Source of the DNA: Nitrososphaeraceae archaeon
GTDB lineage: Archaea; Thermoproteota; Nitrososphaeria; Nitrososphaerales; Nitrososphaeraceae
Reading direction: 5' to 3'
Assembly: GCA_021325295.1 (NCBI GenBank)
Contig: JAJPHM010000031.1
Location: forward strand, 62,001-126,000
DNA: 64,000 nt
Made by a program: the position numbers and the translations under genes. Shown piece by piece: positions 53,384 to 63,213 of this stretch. A model generated the notes under the pieces. The model was not told where the DNA came from. It searched no databases and saw only the letters and a list, made by a program, of their open reading frames with translations. Position 1 is the stretch's first letter; the number at the start of each line of letters is the position of its first letter.

Positions 53384-53719
53384 TATCTTGCTATTATAGT
53401 TTCTTACGTGTAAAAATTAAAAAAAATTATACAGTTTTTGAATAATAATTTAATACAAGTTCAAAGTTAAAATTTAAGCAAAAAGTGTCAATATAAACAA
53501 ATTTTTTTGTTGTCCACTGGCAGTAGAAATGCCTTACAGATAGCACTATGTAACTGAAATGAAGATACGTTTGCAGATTCTATAATAAATTGACAGTTTT
53601 TTAGTGAAAATGCAGCTGTTCGCAGAATTATGTTAAACCTACTAATGGCAGATTAGTTATGCCCGGATAAAGCGTCTTGCTCATAATATATTAAACGAAT
53701 GTAATAATAATGCGCCTCG
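53384..53719. other. AT-rich 336-bp intergenic region before tRNA-Arg
   Basis: No gene is seen. It is strongly AT-rich around 53400-53510. It holds the phaE promoter at its left end and a TATA-like element (TAATATATTAAA, about 53683-53694) about 30 bases before the tRNA. Confidence 0.4.
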
Positions 53720-53812
53720 GGGCCCGTAGCTCAGCATGGACAGAGCGCCTGCCTTCTATTCATAAAAGAAGAAAGCCGGAAGTCGTGGGATCGAAGCCCA
53801 CCGGGCCCGCCA
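53720..53812 (+). tRNA. tRNA-Arg(UCU) with 15-base anticodon-loop intron and encoded CCA
   Basis: The acceptor GGGCCCG pairs with CGGGCCC, discriminator G at 53809 and CCA at 53810-53812. Anticodon TCT at positions 34-36, followed by A37 and an intron TTCATAAAAGAAGAA. A bulge-helix-bulge is visible: CTTC pairs with GAAG, with three-base bulges TAT and AAA. Mature length is 75 plus CCA. The anticodon stem has one U-C mismatch (CCTGC/GCCGG), so check against a covariance model. Confidence 0.85.
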
Positions 53813-54010
53813 TACTTGGAACGCTGAATGAATAGATATTGCGTTGTAATTGTGATATTGGGTAAATGAGATTGCAATTGCTGTATTAACCTGATAGCAT
53901 CTCAGAATCTCCTGCCTTTCAATTTGTTTTTGTTAGATATGGTCCAGCAAAGGACACATGCATCGATGACTTGTAGTGCTAGAAATGAGCAATTGCGGAT
54001 GTGTTGGAAA

Positions 54011-54034
54011 GGATTATTTATGTCAAAATAATCC
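54011..54034 (+). promoter_or_regulatory. Operator-like inverted repeat on the tandem cupredoxin promoter
   Basis: GGATTATTT (54011-54019) and AAATAATCC (54026-54034) are a perfect 9-bp inverted repeat with a 6-base spacer. The TATA-like TTATTTATG lies within the repeat, 26-33 bases before ATG 54046, so a bound protein would block TBP. Confidence 0.6.
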
Positions 54035-54045
54035 AACTAGACACA

Positions 54046-55206
54046 ATGACTGACTGGGATCTCTTAATCCCCGGGATAGGTCTTGTGTGCATTGGAATCA
54101 CCGGCGTCGGTCTTGCTCTGGTGGGAATAGCTGCGACTTTTATGGAAGGAATGCATGCTGTTTCCCTTTTGCTTATGATGATTGGCCTTATCTTTGTAAC
54201 AACGGGAATTTTCAAGGATGGTTTTCCGACTTCTCCTAGGGCAAAATCTGCCACCTTTATTACACTTGGATTTCTTGTGACCTTTGGAACCGCTGCCGCA
54301 GTTACAGTCAGCACTCAGGTTCCAAGTATTTTTGCATATATTGGCTTGATGCTAATCATTTCTATTCCTGCCGCAGTGCTTACAGTCGCTTCATATAGGA
54401 GAGTGCCGTACCTGAGAGCGCTTGCGGTAATATTTATCGGGTCAGGAATTGTTGCCGGCTCTACTTACTATGCATTTGGCCTCGTTTCTCCTAAAGCACC
54501 AGGCGAATCCAACCAGAATCAGACACAGACCGCCAAGCCGCCTACGCCAAAACTCTCAATGATCATAAATGCGACTATTCTGCCTGGAGCCTCGGCACAG
54601 GGAAACCCACCTTTTGCACCCGCAGACTTCAAAGTTCCAAAAGGTGCAGGTATAATGTGGACAAACAAGGATAATGTTCTTCACACAGTTACAAGTTTCA
54701 GCGACAACGGCAAGACTTTTGATTCGTCAGCAATAAAGCCGGGAGATACATATCTCCTCGATACTTCAAAGCTAGCAGAAGGAACATACGAGTATTTCTG
54801 CACTTTCCATAACTTTATGAAAGGCAAGTTTACCGTGGTAAGTGCAAACTCCACTTCCTCCGGCTCTGGTAACCAGAGTGCTAGCTCATCAGGCAAGCCC
54901 CCAGTACAGGTCAGCATTGTCAGTGGAGCCTCAAGCCTAGGTGACAAGGCCTTCTCTCCAAACCCTGTCACAGCTAGTGTAGGCCAGACAGTCACGTGGA
55001 AAAACGATGATACTCAAGCACATACAGTGACTTATGGAACGGGCGCAAGCGACCCTGCCAAGGGAACTGTGTTTGATTCCTCTCCAAACTTTAATCCATT
55101 ACTGACTCCTGGCGCTACATATAGTCATGTATTTGACAAGGCAGGCAACTTTCCATACTTTTGCCAGCTTCATCCGCAAATGGTAGGAAAAGTATCTGTC
55201 TCGTAA
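54046..55206 (+). CDS. Membrane protein with two tandem cupredoxin domains
   Basis: 386 residues from ATG 54046 (the frame opens at GTG 54001, but the promoter favours 54046). About five transmembrane helices occupy residues 5-150, then two extracellular cupredoxin domains (about 185-275 and 310-386) each with His (VLHTVTSF, AHTVTYG) and Cys-His-Met (YFCTFHNFMKG, YFCQLHPQMVG) copper ligands. A Ser/Gly linker joins them. Likely a membrane copper electron carrier; a copper-handling role is an alternative. Confidence 0.85.
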   Translation: MTDWDLLIPGIGLVCIGITGVGLALVGIAATFMEGMHAVSLLLMMIGLIFVTTGIFKDGFPTSPRAKSATFITLGFLVTFGTAAAVTVSTQVPSIFAYIGLMLIISIPAAVLTVASYRRVPYLRALAVIFIGSGIVAGSTYYAFGLVSPKAPGESNQNQTQTAKPPTPKLSMIINATILPGASAQGNPPFAPADFKVPKGAGIMWTNKDNVLHTVTSFSDNGKTFDSSAIKPGDTYLLDTSKLAEGTYEYFCTFHNFMKGKFTVVSANSTSSGSGNQSASSSGKPPVQVSIVSGASSLGDKAFSPNPVTASVGQTVTWKNDDTQAHTVTYGTGASDPAKGTVFDSSPNFNPLLTPGATYSHVFDKAGNFPYFCQLHPQMVGKVSVS

Positions 55207-55228
55207 ATCCCTGCTATACAAGCTAGCG

Positions 55229-55615
55229 ATCAGTCGCGCTCATTTTGAGCAACTATGTTCGCTGGCCCAAGTCTGCCTTCCTCTTGAATCCTGTGCTATT
55301 TTGCTTGGAAGGAGGACCGGAAATTTTTTTGAGGTAAGTGACATTATCCCCATGGCCACCTCAAACAATTCGCGGACAAGTTTTACCATAGATCCGCAGG
55401 AACTCTTTGCAGCATATAGACAAGCTGAAGACCGCCAGCTTGACGTGATAGGTATATTCCACTCGCATCCTGCGGCCGCCTCTCCATCTGAAACAGACCT
55501 TCAGTTCATGGAGTTAAATCCCGTTGTCTGGCTAATTTACTCTACAATTTCGCACGAATGCCAAGCATTCATTTTAGAAGATGAACTAAAAGGGGTAGAA
55601 GTTGACAGACCCTGA
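55229..55615 (+). CDS. JAMM/MPN metalloprotease-like protein, start codon unresolved
   Basis: Clear JAMM domain: GIFHSHPAAASPSETD. The catalytic Glu sits in LPLESCAILLG (about 55284), upstream of the first usual start (TTG 55301), so translation must begin earlier. The frame is open back to 55202 with only CTG or ATC codons (55211, 55229, 55262); I mark 55229 as a working start. It lies shortly after the cupredoxin gene. The family cleaves isopeptide or cysteine-linked ubiquitin-like tags. Confidence 0.75.
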   Translation: MSRAHFEQLCSLAQVCLPLESCAILLGRRTGNFFEVSDIIPMATSNNSRTSFTIDPQELFAAYRQAEDRQLDVIGIFHSHPAAASPSETDLQFMELNPVVWLIYSTISHECQAFILEDELKGVEVDRP

Positions 55616-55655
55616 ACTGAAATGACCAAGTCTGATTCTTGTAATTGACAATGCA

Positions 55656-56939
55656 TCACGGTGTCAGGCGATTGGAATCTCGAGGATAGAGTACAACATC
55701 TCTGACATTCTGCGCGCCTGTCATGACCATCATGAGCCTGTCAAATCCTAACCCCCAGCCTGAGTGTGGAGGCATACCCCAGTCAAACGCCTTGAGATGT
55801 TCCGAAAAGCCTGAAGGGTTAAGACCCTGACTTTGTAACCTTGCTTTCAGTTTTGTGGGATCATGCTGCCTGCGACCGCCCGACGCAAGTTCCAAATACC
55901 CAAACTGAAGGTCAAAAGATTCTGAAACCTTTGGATTGTCAAGCTTTTCATGAATGTAGAATGGTTTTAGGTCGGTAGGCCAGTCAGTAATGAAGTAAAA
56001 TCCTTTATGGATTTCTCCAAGCTTGCGCAGTGAAGAGTCAGAGAGGTCATCTCCGAACTTTATGTTCTCTCCTTCAGCAGCAAGCTGCTCAAGACACTGC
56101 TCGTATGTTAATTTGGATATTTTGTCAGGAATTGACAACTGGCTAACTGGCGCCTGAGCATATTCCTTATGCTTTTCAAATTCCAGAGCCACTGCCCTGA
56201 TCACTGTCTCCAAGACGTACATTACATCGGTGTAATCCACAAAAGCAGCCTCAATGTCTACGCTAATAAACTCACTTAGGTGTCTGACTGTGTGAGAATT
56301 TTCAGCCCTAAAATATGGTCCTATCTCAAATACTCTATCAAGACCAAGAGTTAGTTGTTCCTTGTACAGCTGGGGGCTCTGGGCCAAGAATCCTTTCTTT
56401 TTAAAATAATCAAAGCCAAAGAGGTTCGCGCCTCCTTCGCTGGCACTTCCAATAATCTTTGGAGTATTCACTTCGATAAAGCCCTGCTCCCTTAGAGCAG
56501 CTCTTACAGCATGCAGCCCTGCTGATCTCAGCTTAAAGATGGCTGACACCTTTGGGTTCCGCAAATCAAGCGGTCTGCAATCAAGCCTCTTGTCCAGAGA
56601 AGACTCTACTCTGCCAGTAGGGTCGATCGGTAGGGGATTGACGGCTGGAGTAAGAACATTGTACTCACTTACTTTTATCTCAACGGCAAAATCCTTTGCC
56701 TTGCCCTTCTGAACAGTGCCTGATGCCACCACTGCACTCTGCCTTGGTGTTTCCTTGGCAGACTGGGCAGCATTGCCTGTTACTACCAGCTGCATAGCTC
56801 CTGTCACGTCCCTGACAGTAACAAAAACAAGCTTGCCGATATCTCTGATATCTTCTACCCATCCTGCTACTTTCACCTGTTGATCGATAGTATTCTCGCC
56901 AAGCTGGCTTGCGTAATGCGTTCTATGGATATCTGCCAA
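55656..56939 (-). CDS. aspS: Aspartyl-tRNA synthetase (archaeal type)
   Basis: 427 residues. OB-fold anticodon domain (KVAGWVEDIRDIGKLVFVTVRD), flipping loop, motif 2 FEIGPYFRAENSHTVRHLSEF and motif 3 GWGLGFDRLMMVM. The length is that of the compact archaeal enzyme. Discrimination between Asp and Asn cannot be told here. Confidence 0.95.
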   Translation of the reverse strand: MADIHRTHYASQLGENTIDQQVKVAGWVEDIRDIGKLVFVTVRDVTGAMQLVVTGNAAQSAKETPRQSAVVASGTVQKGKAKDFAVEIKVSEYNVLTPAVNPLPIDPTGRVESSLDKRLDCRPLDLRNPKVSAIFKLRSAGLHAVRAALREQGFIEVNTPKIIGSASEGGANLFGFDYFKKKGFLAQSPQLYKEQLTLGLDRVFEIGPYFRAENSHTVRHLSEFISVDIEAAFVDYTDVMYVLETVIRAVALEFEKHKEYAQAPVSQLSIPDKISKLTYEQCLEQLAAEGENIKFGDDLSDSSLRKLGEIHKGFYFITDWPTDLKPFYIHEKLDNPKVSESFDLQFGYLELASGGRRQHDPTKLKARLQSQGLNPSGFSEHLKAFDWGMPPHSGWGLGFDRLMMVMTGAQNVRDVVLYPRDSNRLTP

Positions 56940-56976
56940 ACTCTACTCTGCCCTGCCTTCCTGTTCTTTCCACCGG

Positions 56977-57486
56977 CTACCTGTTTGTCTGTTCAAACTC
57001 TACAAGTAATTCTATATTCCTTATTGTCTTTGATATTTGCTGGATCTTCTTGACATCTAATCTCTGGGCGTCTTTGTTTGCGACTACTGCCTTTGTTAGC
57101 TTTGCCCCGTCTGGAAGCCAGAAAAAGTTCACACTCACAACTCTAGCTGGGTAAAGCAGGTTTTCTACAAATACCCTGTCCGAAGCCTCAGCCTCAACGA
57201 ACCAGACCTTCCCACCAAATTCATTTTCCACCTTTCTTGCGATAGCAGGGTCATGTCTGAGAACAGACATGTCAGGGCTTCTCACTACTAGTACATAGTC
57301 GCCCGATACTTGTGCTGCACGCACCACTGTGAATTTGTTTATATCCTGATTTTTCTCGGCAAGCCTTGTAAGTCTTATCGATGCGTCAATATCATCATGT
57401 GTAATATCTCCAGAGCTGAGCTTTGACTCGCATTTTGAGCACAATACGCCAGTTTTTGCATCAAATGAACAAATTGGAGTTTTCAT
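56977..57486 (-). CDS. NusA-like KH-domain protein with N-terminal zinc site
   Basis: 169 residues. Zinc-like CSF...CSKCESKL at the N-terminus, then KH-like regions (ARKVENEFGGKVWFVE, VENLLYPARVVSVNFFWLPDGAKLTKAVV) seen in archaeal NusA-related proteins. RNA binding is likely. It lies 37 bases upstream of aspS on the same strand. A TATA-like TTATATAG lies upstream. Confidence 0.7.
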   Translation of the reverse strand: MKTPICSFDAKTGVLCSKCESKLSSGDITHDDIDASIRLTRLAEKNQDINKFTVVRAAQVSGDYVLVVRSPDMSVLRHDPAIARKVENEFGGKVWFVEAEASDRVFVENLLYPARVVSVNFFWLPDGAKLTKAVVANKDAQRLDVKKIQQISKTIRNIELLVEFEQTNR

Positions 57487-57732
57487 TCAAGTAGCTGCCT
57501 GTAAGCCTTTGTTATATTATGAGAGGGCTATATAACCTCTTGTGGGTGCATTTGATATTCACTTGTTTTTAGCAAGCCTGTTAGAGGTTACATCAAGTTA
57601 CACCAATTTTTTGGTAAATATCAGTCTAACCCACTCTCTACCTGTAGGTACGACAGCAAAACCTGCAGTATTGTTTTTTGAACTGTCAGAGGGTAAGCTA
57701 TTATACGTGCAGACCAAAGTCAAAATGCCACC

Positions 57733-58689
57733 ATGCCTGGTACAACGCAGGTTAGACTTGAAGTCTCAGAACTTTATGTTCAGTATCCTACTCCAAAAGG
57801 CGTTATCAAGGCCGTAGATGGCGTAAACTTTAGCCTCAAAAACGAATCTCTCGGAATTGCCGGGGAGTCAGCATGTGGCAAGAGTACTCTCGGAACTGCC
57901 CTGATTCGCTCGGTTCAGCCACCCGGCAGAATAGTAAAGGGCAGAGTTATGTTAAACGATGAAGATCTCATTCTGCTTTCTACTAATGAATTTAAGAATA
58001 GAATACGCTGGAAGAGGATCGCCATGGTCTTCCAAGGTGCAATGAATGCTTTGGACCCAGTTTATACCGTTGAAAGCCAGATGAAGGAGATACTAACAGA
58101 GCACCAATTTGACGGTGACATGCGGCAAAGGATTCTTGACGCTTTGGACCAAGTAGGTTTGGACAGGTCGGTCGCAAAGAGATATCCACACGAGCTTTCT
58201 GGTGGAATGAAGCAACGTGTAGTCATCGCCATGGCGTTGCTCCTTGATCCGGATGTTCTGATTGCAGATGAGCCTACAACTGCACTTGACGTTCTGGTGC
58301 AAGCTCAGATCATTAACCTGCTCAAAAAGGTACGCAAAGAAAAAGGGATAATCATTCTACTGATAACACACGACCTTGCAATTGTTTCTGAATTGGCAGA
58401 TAAAATAGCTATCATGTATGCAGGCCGGATCGTGGAATTTGGAAGCTCTGCAGACATTTATCGTAACCCAAAACACCCATATACCCAATCCTTAATCGGA
58501 GCAATCCCGCGGTTACGAGCAAATGAAAAAAAGATCCGGTTCATAAAGGGAAGTCCGCCAAGCCTGATCGACCCACCAATGGGTTGCCGGTTTTTCGCCC
58601 GCTGTCCTCAGGCTATGGATGCTTGCAAAAATGACCCGCCAGAGATCAAGACTGAGACAGGATATGTCAGATGCTGGCTATACAAGTAA
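57733..58689 (+). CDS. OppD/DppD-type ABC transporter ATP-binding protein
   Basis: 318 residues. Walker A GESACGKSTLG (residues ~45-55), signature LSGGMKQRVVIAM, Walker B LIADEPTTALDV, and the oligopeptide-type C-terminal Cys pattern (CRFFARCPQAMDACKNDPP). It normally works with OppBC permeases, OppF and a binding protein; none is adjacent on either side in this window. Confidence 0.85.
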   Translation: MPGTTQVRLEVSELYVQYPTPKGVIKAVDGVNFSLKNESLGIAGESACGKSTLGTALIRSVQPPGRIVKGRVMLNDEDLILLSTNEFKNRIRWKRIAMVFQGAMNALDPVYTVESQMKEILTEHQFDGDMRQRILDALDQVGLDRSVAKRYPHELSGGMKQRVVIAMALLLDPDVLIADEPTTALDVLVQAQIINLLKKVRKEKGIIILLITHDLAIVSELADKIAIMYAGRIVEFGSSADIYRNPKHPYTQSLIGAIPRLRANEKKIRFIKGSPPSLIDPPMGCRFFARCPQAMDACKNDPPEIKTETGYVRCWLYK

Positions 58690-58975
58690 AACTACAAGAA
58701 AGTCCTGTGTCACCTACTGCTACCCTATTCAGAATATTTTATTTCTGCCCTATCAAGGCAGTACGCCAACGTTAAAAAGGCTGAATCAATCTAGGATGAT
58801 ATCGCGATAATGTCTTTATCTTCTACCCAGCCTGCTTTTTCTAAACTACCCACCATGGTCCATGCAGAAAAAACCCTCTTAGATATTCCTTCGAACCAGA
58901 ATCCACAATACTCCAGACCCGTTGGTTCAACTCGACCCAAGGGTAAAAGTATGCTGTATGCCCGGTGAGTTCTGC

Positions 58976-60685
58976 ATGTCTCTTCAGCAATACTTTCCCT
59001 TCAAGACGCTAAGGGAGGGCCAGCGAAAGGTTCTTCTAGAAATTGAAGACGCATTAAAGTCAGGTTACAAACACATATTCCTTGAAGCACCTGTTGGATT
59101 TGGCAAAAGCCCTGTCGCAATAGCTATGGCCCGTTATCTTACAACATCCCATATCTGCACCGCCACGAAGGATCTTCAGGCACAGTATTCCAATGACTTT
59201 CCATTCATTCAGACTGTAAAGGGAAGAGGAAATTTCCCGTGTATAGTGAAAGAGGACATGGGCCTTGAAGAAAACTGTGAATACGGACCATGCGTTCAGG
59301 ACGATGAATACATCTGTCCTTACAAAACATACATCGGCGACTACAAGGTAGAATCTGAAGGAACACCGGCTGAAATTATCCAGCTTGATGGCGCTGCAAG
59401 GAAAAAATACATTGAAAAGCTCAAGGCCAGATCCAGACTGGTTGACCTTGAATGGAGGCCGTGCCACTACTTTCACCAAAAGTGGATGGGCATGAAGGCA
59501 AGCCATACTATATACAATTACAGATATTTTCTTTCAGATCTGTTCTATTCTGGTGGAATACAGAAAAGAAAACTCTTGGTACTTGACGAAGCACATACGC
59601 TAGAGTCAGAAGTATCTGATTTCAGAAGTTTTGTGTTTTATAAAAACTCGCTACGCTTTCTGCCAAGATTGTCACTTCCAGATAGAAAAGAATATGATAT
59701 TCAAACTTGGATTGACTTTGGACTGCTCTTACATGAAAAACTTGCCGCATTCATTGAGCAGGCAGAGGGATTTCTTGAGCGCGGAAGGTCATTTGAGCCC
59801 TACACAGAAAGAAACCTGATTGACGCAATGATCAGGGAAAAAAATCTAGTTTCTGTCCTAGATGATATACGATCCAACAAGGATAACTGGATCATAACCA
59901 ATGTAGAGCGAGATCCTAGCTCAAATCACATAGTCAGAGCAACACTGACGCCTCTGGAGGTTTCGCATTATTTTGATTCTATTCTGAACAAGTGCTCGAT
60001 TTCACTTTTCATGAGCGCTACCATCTTGAGTAAAGAGTATCTATGCAAAATTGCTGGATTGAACTCTTTAGATGTCCGCTTTATACAGGTGCAAAACTCT
60101 GACTTTCCTGTCAGGAACAGGCCTATTTATCTAATGAACATAGCTTGGCTAAATGCAAAGACGATGAGTGAAAACCTGCCCAAAATTGCTCAGGCAGTGG
60201 ATAATATTATGACAATCCACCGCCATGAAAAGGGGATAATCCACACCACTTCATATTCCCAGATTGAACAGATAAGGAAGGGTTTGTCAAAAGAAAACGC
60301 CATCAGATTGATTGAGACAGGCTCTAACCTTGACAGGGCAAAACTGCTTGAGAAGCATTCTAAAAGTAGAGGCCCGACCGTAATAATATCTCCATCGATG
60401 TATCTTGGCGTGGATCTCAAAGATGATCTTTCACGGTTCCAAATTGTAGTCAAGGTTCCATATCCTGATCTTGCAGACAGGAAAATCGCGGCAATGAAGC
60501 AAAGAGATCCAAGGTGGTATACATGGAATACTGTACTTCGACTTGCTCAAAGCTATGGCAGAAGCGTCAGGAATCGAGAGGATTTTGCACATACCTATAT
60601 TCTGGATAGCAGCATTTCGTACCTCCTCAATTCTGCCGGTGATATGATCCCTAAATGGTTCTCAGAAGCTCTGGTACAAAAATAA
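58976..60685 (+). CDS. XPD/Rad3-like DNA helicase with FeS-cluster cysteines
   Basis: 569 residues from ATG 58976 (MSLQQYFPFKTLREGQ). Walker A APVGFGKSP, DEAH box LLVLDEAHTL and motif VI YGRSVRNREDF are present. Cys residues in FPCIVKED, NCEYGPCVQDD and YICPYK make the 4Fe-4S cluster domain of XPD-family helicases. It unwinds DNA 5' to 3'. Confidence 0.85.
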   Translation: MSLQQYFPFKTLREGQRKVLLEIEDALKSGYKHIFLEAPVGFGKSPVAIAMARYLTTSHICTATKDLQAQYSNDFPFIQTVKGRGNFPCIVKEDMGLEENCEYGPCVQDDEYICPYKTYIGDYKVESEGTPAEIIQLDGAARKKYIEKLKARSRLVDLEWRPCHYFHQKWMGMKASHTIYNYRYFLSDLFYSGGIQKRKLLVLDEAHTLESEVSDFRSFVFYKNSLRFLPRLSLPDRKEYDIQTWIDFGLLLHEKLAAFIEQAEGFLERGRSFEPYTERNLIDAMIREKNLVSVLDDIRSNKDNWIITNVERDPSSNHIVRATLTPLEVSHYFDSILNKCSISLFMSATILSKEYLCKIAGLNSLDVRFIQVQNSDFPVRNRPIYLMNIAWLNAKTMSENLPKIAQAVDNIMTIHRHEKGIIHTTSYSQIEQIRKGLSKENAIRLIETGSNLDRAKLLEKHSKSRGPTVIISPSMYLGVDLKDDLSRFQIVVKVPYPDLADRKIAAMKQRDPRWYTWNTVLRLAQSYGRSVRNREDFAHTYILDSSISYLLNSAGDMIPKWFSEALVQK

Positions 60686-60789
60686 ATCTAGCTGGCTGAC
60701 CCATGTTGGTTGGTACTTTTGCAGCCAGAACACCATAGATCAGCTATAGAACGTTTTTATCTGGCTATAGATAACACAAGACCGGCACA

Positions 60790-61854
60790 TTGTCATTCAG
60801 TGACGACAAGGGCGCCTCCTCTTCCAACAGGCCAGCATCCAACCAACAATCCAAGATTTTCGGCCTGAATTCAAGCATTGCTGTGACACTTTTGCTTACA
60901 AGTCCAATAATCTTTTCCCTGGCAGCATATCCTGACAGCTTTAACTTATCGTGGAACCAAGGCAGAGGGGGATTTCTGTTTGCAATGGCCTTCATTGCTG
61001 CAGAGCTTTTGGGTCTAAGATATGCAATAAAGCACTCGCGCTTTTACATTGTAATGGCTCTTGCAGGCGCTGCGATTGGATACTTTATTGCGCTTCCGCT
61101 TGGTCTGGGCGACTTGATCAAAAACTCGCACTCAGAATTTCATGTTCTTCTTGTAGATAGCTGGACGTGGATGTGGGACTTTATTGTCATGGCATTATTC
61201 GTAGGCATCTCTCTAGCTGTTCTATTTGGCAAAAAGTGGTACAAGGTCGCCCCTGCGGGACCGATTTACCTTGGAGGCAGCGCGGTGATTCTCTCGCTTG
61301 ACGCCTTTTTTCCATATGACTCTCTTGGACCGCTCCAATTCATAGTCCCAATTTACCTCCAGATAGACCAAGCGATAATAAAGTTCTTGGCTCTGTTCAT
61401 GAATCTTGGCTCAAGCACTCCTGCCACTGCAAATGGGAATATTCTGGTTCTGAACGGACTGCACGGACCTTTTGCACTTCAGGTATTCTGGCCTTCTGCC
61501 GGCGTTCACAGCATGATAATATACAGCTTGGTGATGCTTGCGTTCCTCCTAAAGATGGAAATGCCGCTAAGGCGAAAGCTTGGATTCTTTGCAATTGGAG
61601 TTATAGGCACTGCTTCTGTCAATGTTATTCGAATAACCCTTCTTTCACTTTATGCTATACTTGTTACTACAGATGTAAACCAATGGCAGGCTTTTCATTC
61701 TGTTGCAGGAGAGATAATGTTCCTCCCATGGCTAGGCATCTACCTTGCAATTGTTATGCGCCTAGAAAGCAAGAGGATACGCAAACTTCGGGCACATGCA
61801 GCTTCAATAAGTAGCCCTTCTGCAGGACCTGATAGCTCAACTAAGGGCCCATAA
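60790..61854 (+). CDS. Thaumarchaeosortase-like membrane transpeptidase, catalytic Cys replaced by Ser
   Basis: 354 residues from TTG 60790. About eight transmembrane helices. The exosortase/archaeosortase signature is present at residues 234-238 (WPSAG) with Ser236 where the usual Cys stands, Arg281 (NVIRITLLS) and His303 (AFHSVAGE). The family cleaves and anchors proteins with a PEF/PGF-like C-terminal sorting signal. It likely handles surface proteins; activity with Ser is uncertain. Confidence 0.75.
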   Translation: MSFSDDKGASSSNRPASNQQSKIFGLNSSIAVTLLLTSPIIFSLAAYPDSFNLSWNQGRGGFLFAMAFIAAELLGLRYAIKHSRFYIVMALAGAAIGYFIALPLGLGDLIKNSHSEFHVLLVDSWTWMWDFIVMALFVGISLAVLFGKKWYKVAPAGPIYLGGSAVILSLDAFFPYDSLGPLQFIVPIYLQIDQAIIKFLALFMNLGSSTPATANGNILVLNGLHGPFALQVFWPSAGVHSMIIYSLVMLAFLLKMEMPLRRKLGFFAIGVIGTASVNVIRITLLSLYAILVTTDVNQWQAFHSVAGEIMFLPWLGIYLAIVMRLESKRIRKLRAHAASISSPSAGPDSSTKGP

Positions 61855-61958
61855 GTCAGCCGTTGAGATGATGCAGCAGTCTCAATTCAGCGCTAATGTT
61901 CGAGAAATACTTTTTTTGATTGTTCCTCTATTGCATGCGATGAATCGACTTTTCCAAT

Positions 61959-63107
61959 TTATGTTGAGCCAATAAAGTCGGAAATGGTGTTCTGCCCAGA
62001 ATTATTCTTAAGATCGGTCAGCTTTACTCCGAGCCTTCTTACTCTAAGCTTGGCACTTACCGCGTCATCTGTGCTCCAATCCATTGCCTCATCAAGGATT
62101 GACTTGGCAACAGAATATAGTTCATTATAGTTTGTGCAATGGACCTTGAGTGTCTTTGACCTTGTAATATTTTCTAGGTCATGCAGGATCAAAAGAACTC
62201 CGATTGTCTTGAAAGCTACCTGCCTTTCAGTTGCTAAATCAACGACAAGACGACACAGTCTTTGGAGGTCATCGTACATTTCCGTGCTGCGTGATGCATC
62301 TTTTTTCAAAGTGATTATCTTTCCTATCTGCTGTGTTTGACCTGATTCTGTTACAAGCTCATTGTCTATTCCCTTTGATGCATTGTAAAGGCAGATGCCT
62401 GATGTTCTACCAAACTCTTCAACTAACCTGAATGGGTCACAACATGAAAGTTGCCCAAACGTTTCCATACCCATTGCAAAAAGCTTCTTTGTTGTCTTGG
62501 GACCAACTCCGGGAATCTTATCTACTCTAAGACGGGATAGAAAATTTTCAACTTCTTGTCTTGGAACGACCGTCAATCCATCTGGCTTTTGGAAGTCAGA
62601 TGCGATCTTTGCTACAAGTTTGTTTGGTGCCACACCAAGCGAGCAAGTCAGGCCTGTCTTTTGAAAAACACTGCTCTTTATTGTCATGCTTAACTGCTTT
62701 GCCTGTTCAAAGTCTGCATTTGTAGAATCTGTTACGTCGATAAAGCATTCGTCTAACCCAACATATTCATACTTGTCTCCAAAACCTCTGATAACCGACA
62801 TTGCCTCCTCAGACTTGGCTGCGTAAAACTTGATATCCATTGGCAAAAAGATTGCATCACCACGATCTGCAAGTTTGGACCTTGCCACCTTTATGGGAAT
62901 ACCCGATTTTACACCATAATTTCTTGCAATATAGTTTGATGTACTCACGACTCCGCTATCGCCAGTTCTTCCTGAAAAGACGCATACCACAATAGGTCTG
63001 CCTCTGAGACTGGGATTTCTGATTTCTTCACACTGGGCATAGAAGTAATCAAAGTCTATGCATACGATAACCCTTGTCCTATCTGATCTGCGCGAAATCA
63101 AAGACAT
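61959..63107 (-). CDS. dinB: DNA polymerase IV (Y family, Dpo4-like)
   Basis: 382 residues. CIDFDYFYAQCEEIRNPSLRGRPI, GLDECFIDVTDS (catalytic Asp-Glu), helix-hairpin-helix IPGVGPKTTKKLF, and little-finger domain. The C-terminus GQNTISDFIG resembles a PCNA-binding box. It performs translesion synthesis. Confidence 0.95.
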   Translation of the reverse strand: MSLISRRSDRTRVIVCIDFDYFYAQCEEIRNPSLRGRPIVVCVFSGRTGDSGVVSTSNYIARNYGVKSGIPIKVARSKLADRGDAIFLPMDIKFYAAKSEEAMSVIRGFGDKYEYVGLDECFIDVTDSTNADFEQAKQLSMTIKSSVFQKTGLTCSLGVAPNKLVAKIASDFQKPDGLTVVPRQEVENFLSRLRVDKIPGVGPKTTKKLFAMGMETFGQLSCCDPFRLVEEFGRTSGICLYNASKGIDNELVTESGQTQQIGKIITLKKDASRSTEMYDDLQRLCRLVVDLATERQVAFKTIGVLLILHDLENITRSKTLKVHCTNYNELYSVAKSILDEAMDWSTDDAVSAKLRVRRLGVKLTDLKNNSGQNTISDFIGST

Positions 63108-63213
63108 CAGCTGTCAACCCAACCTCAGTTCTATACTTTTCTTGGAGCCAAATTATGCCGCATGATAAATGGGCAGCATGGCAGAATACAATAAATTAAT
63201 CGAACGCTAACAT

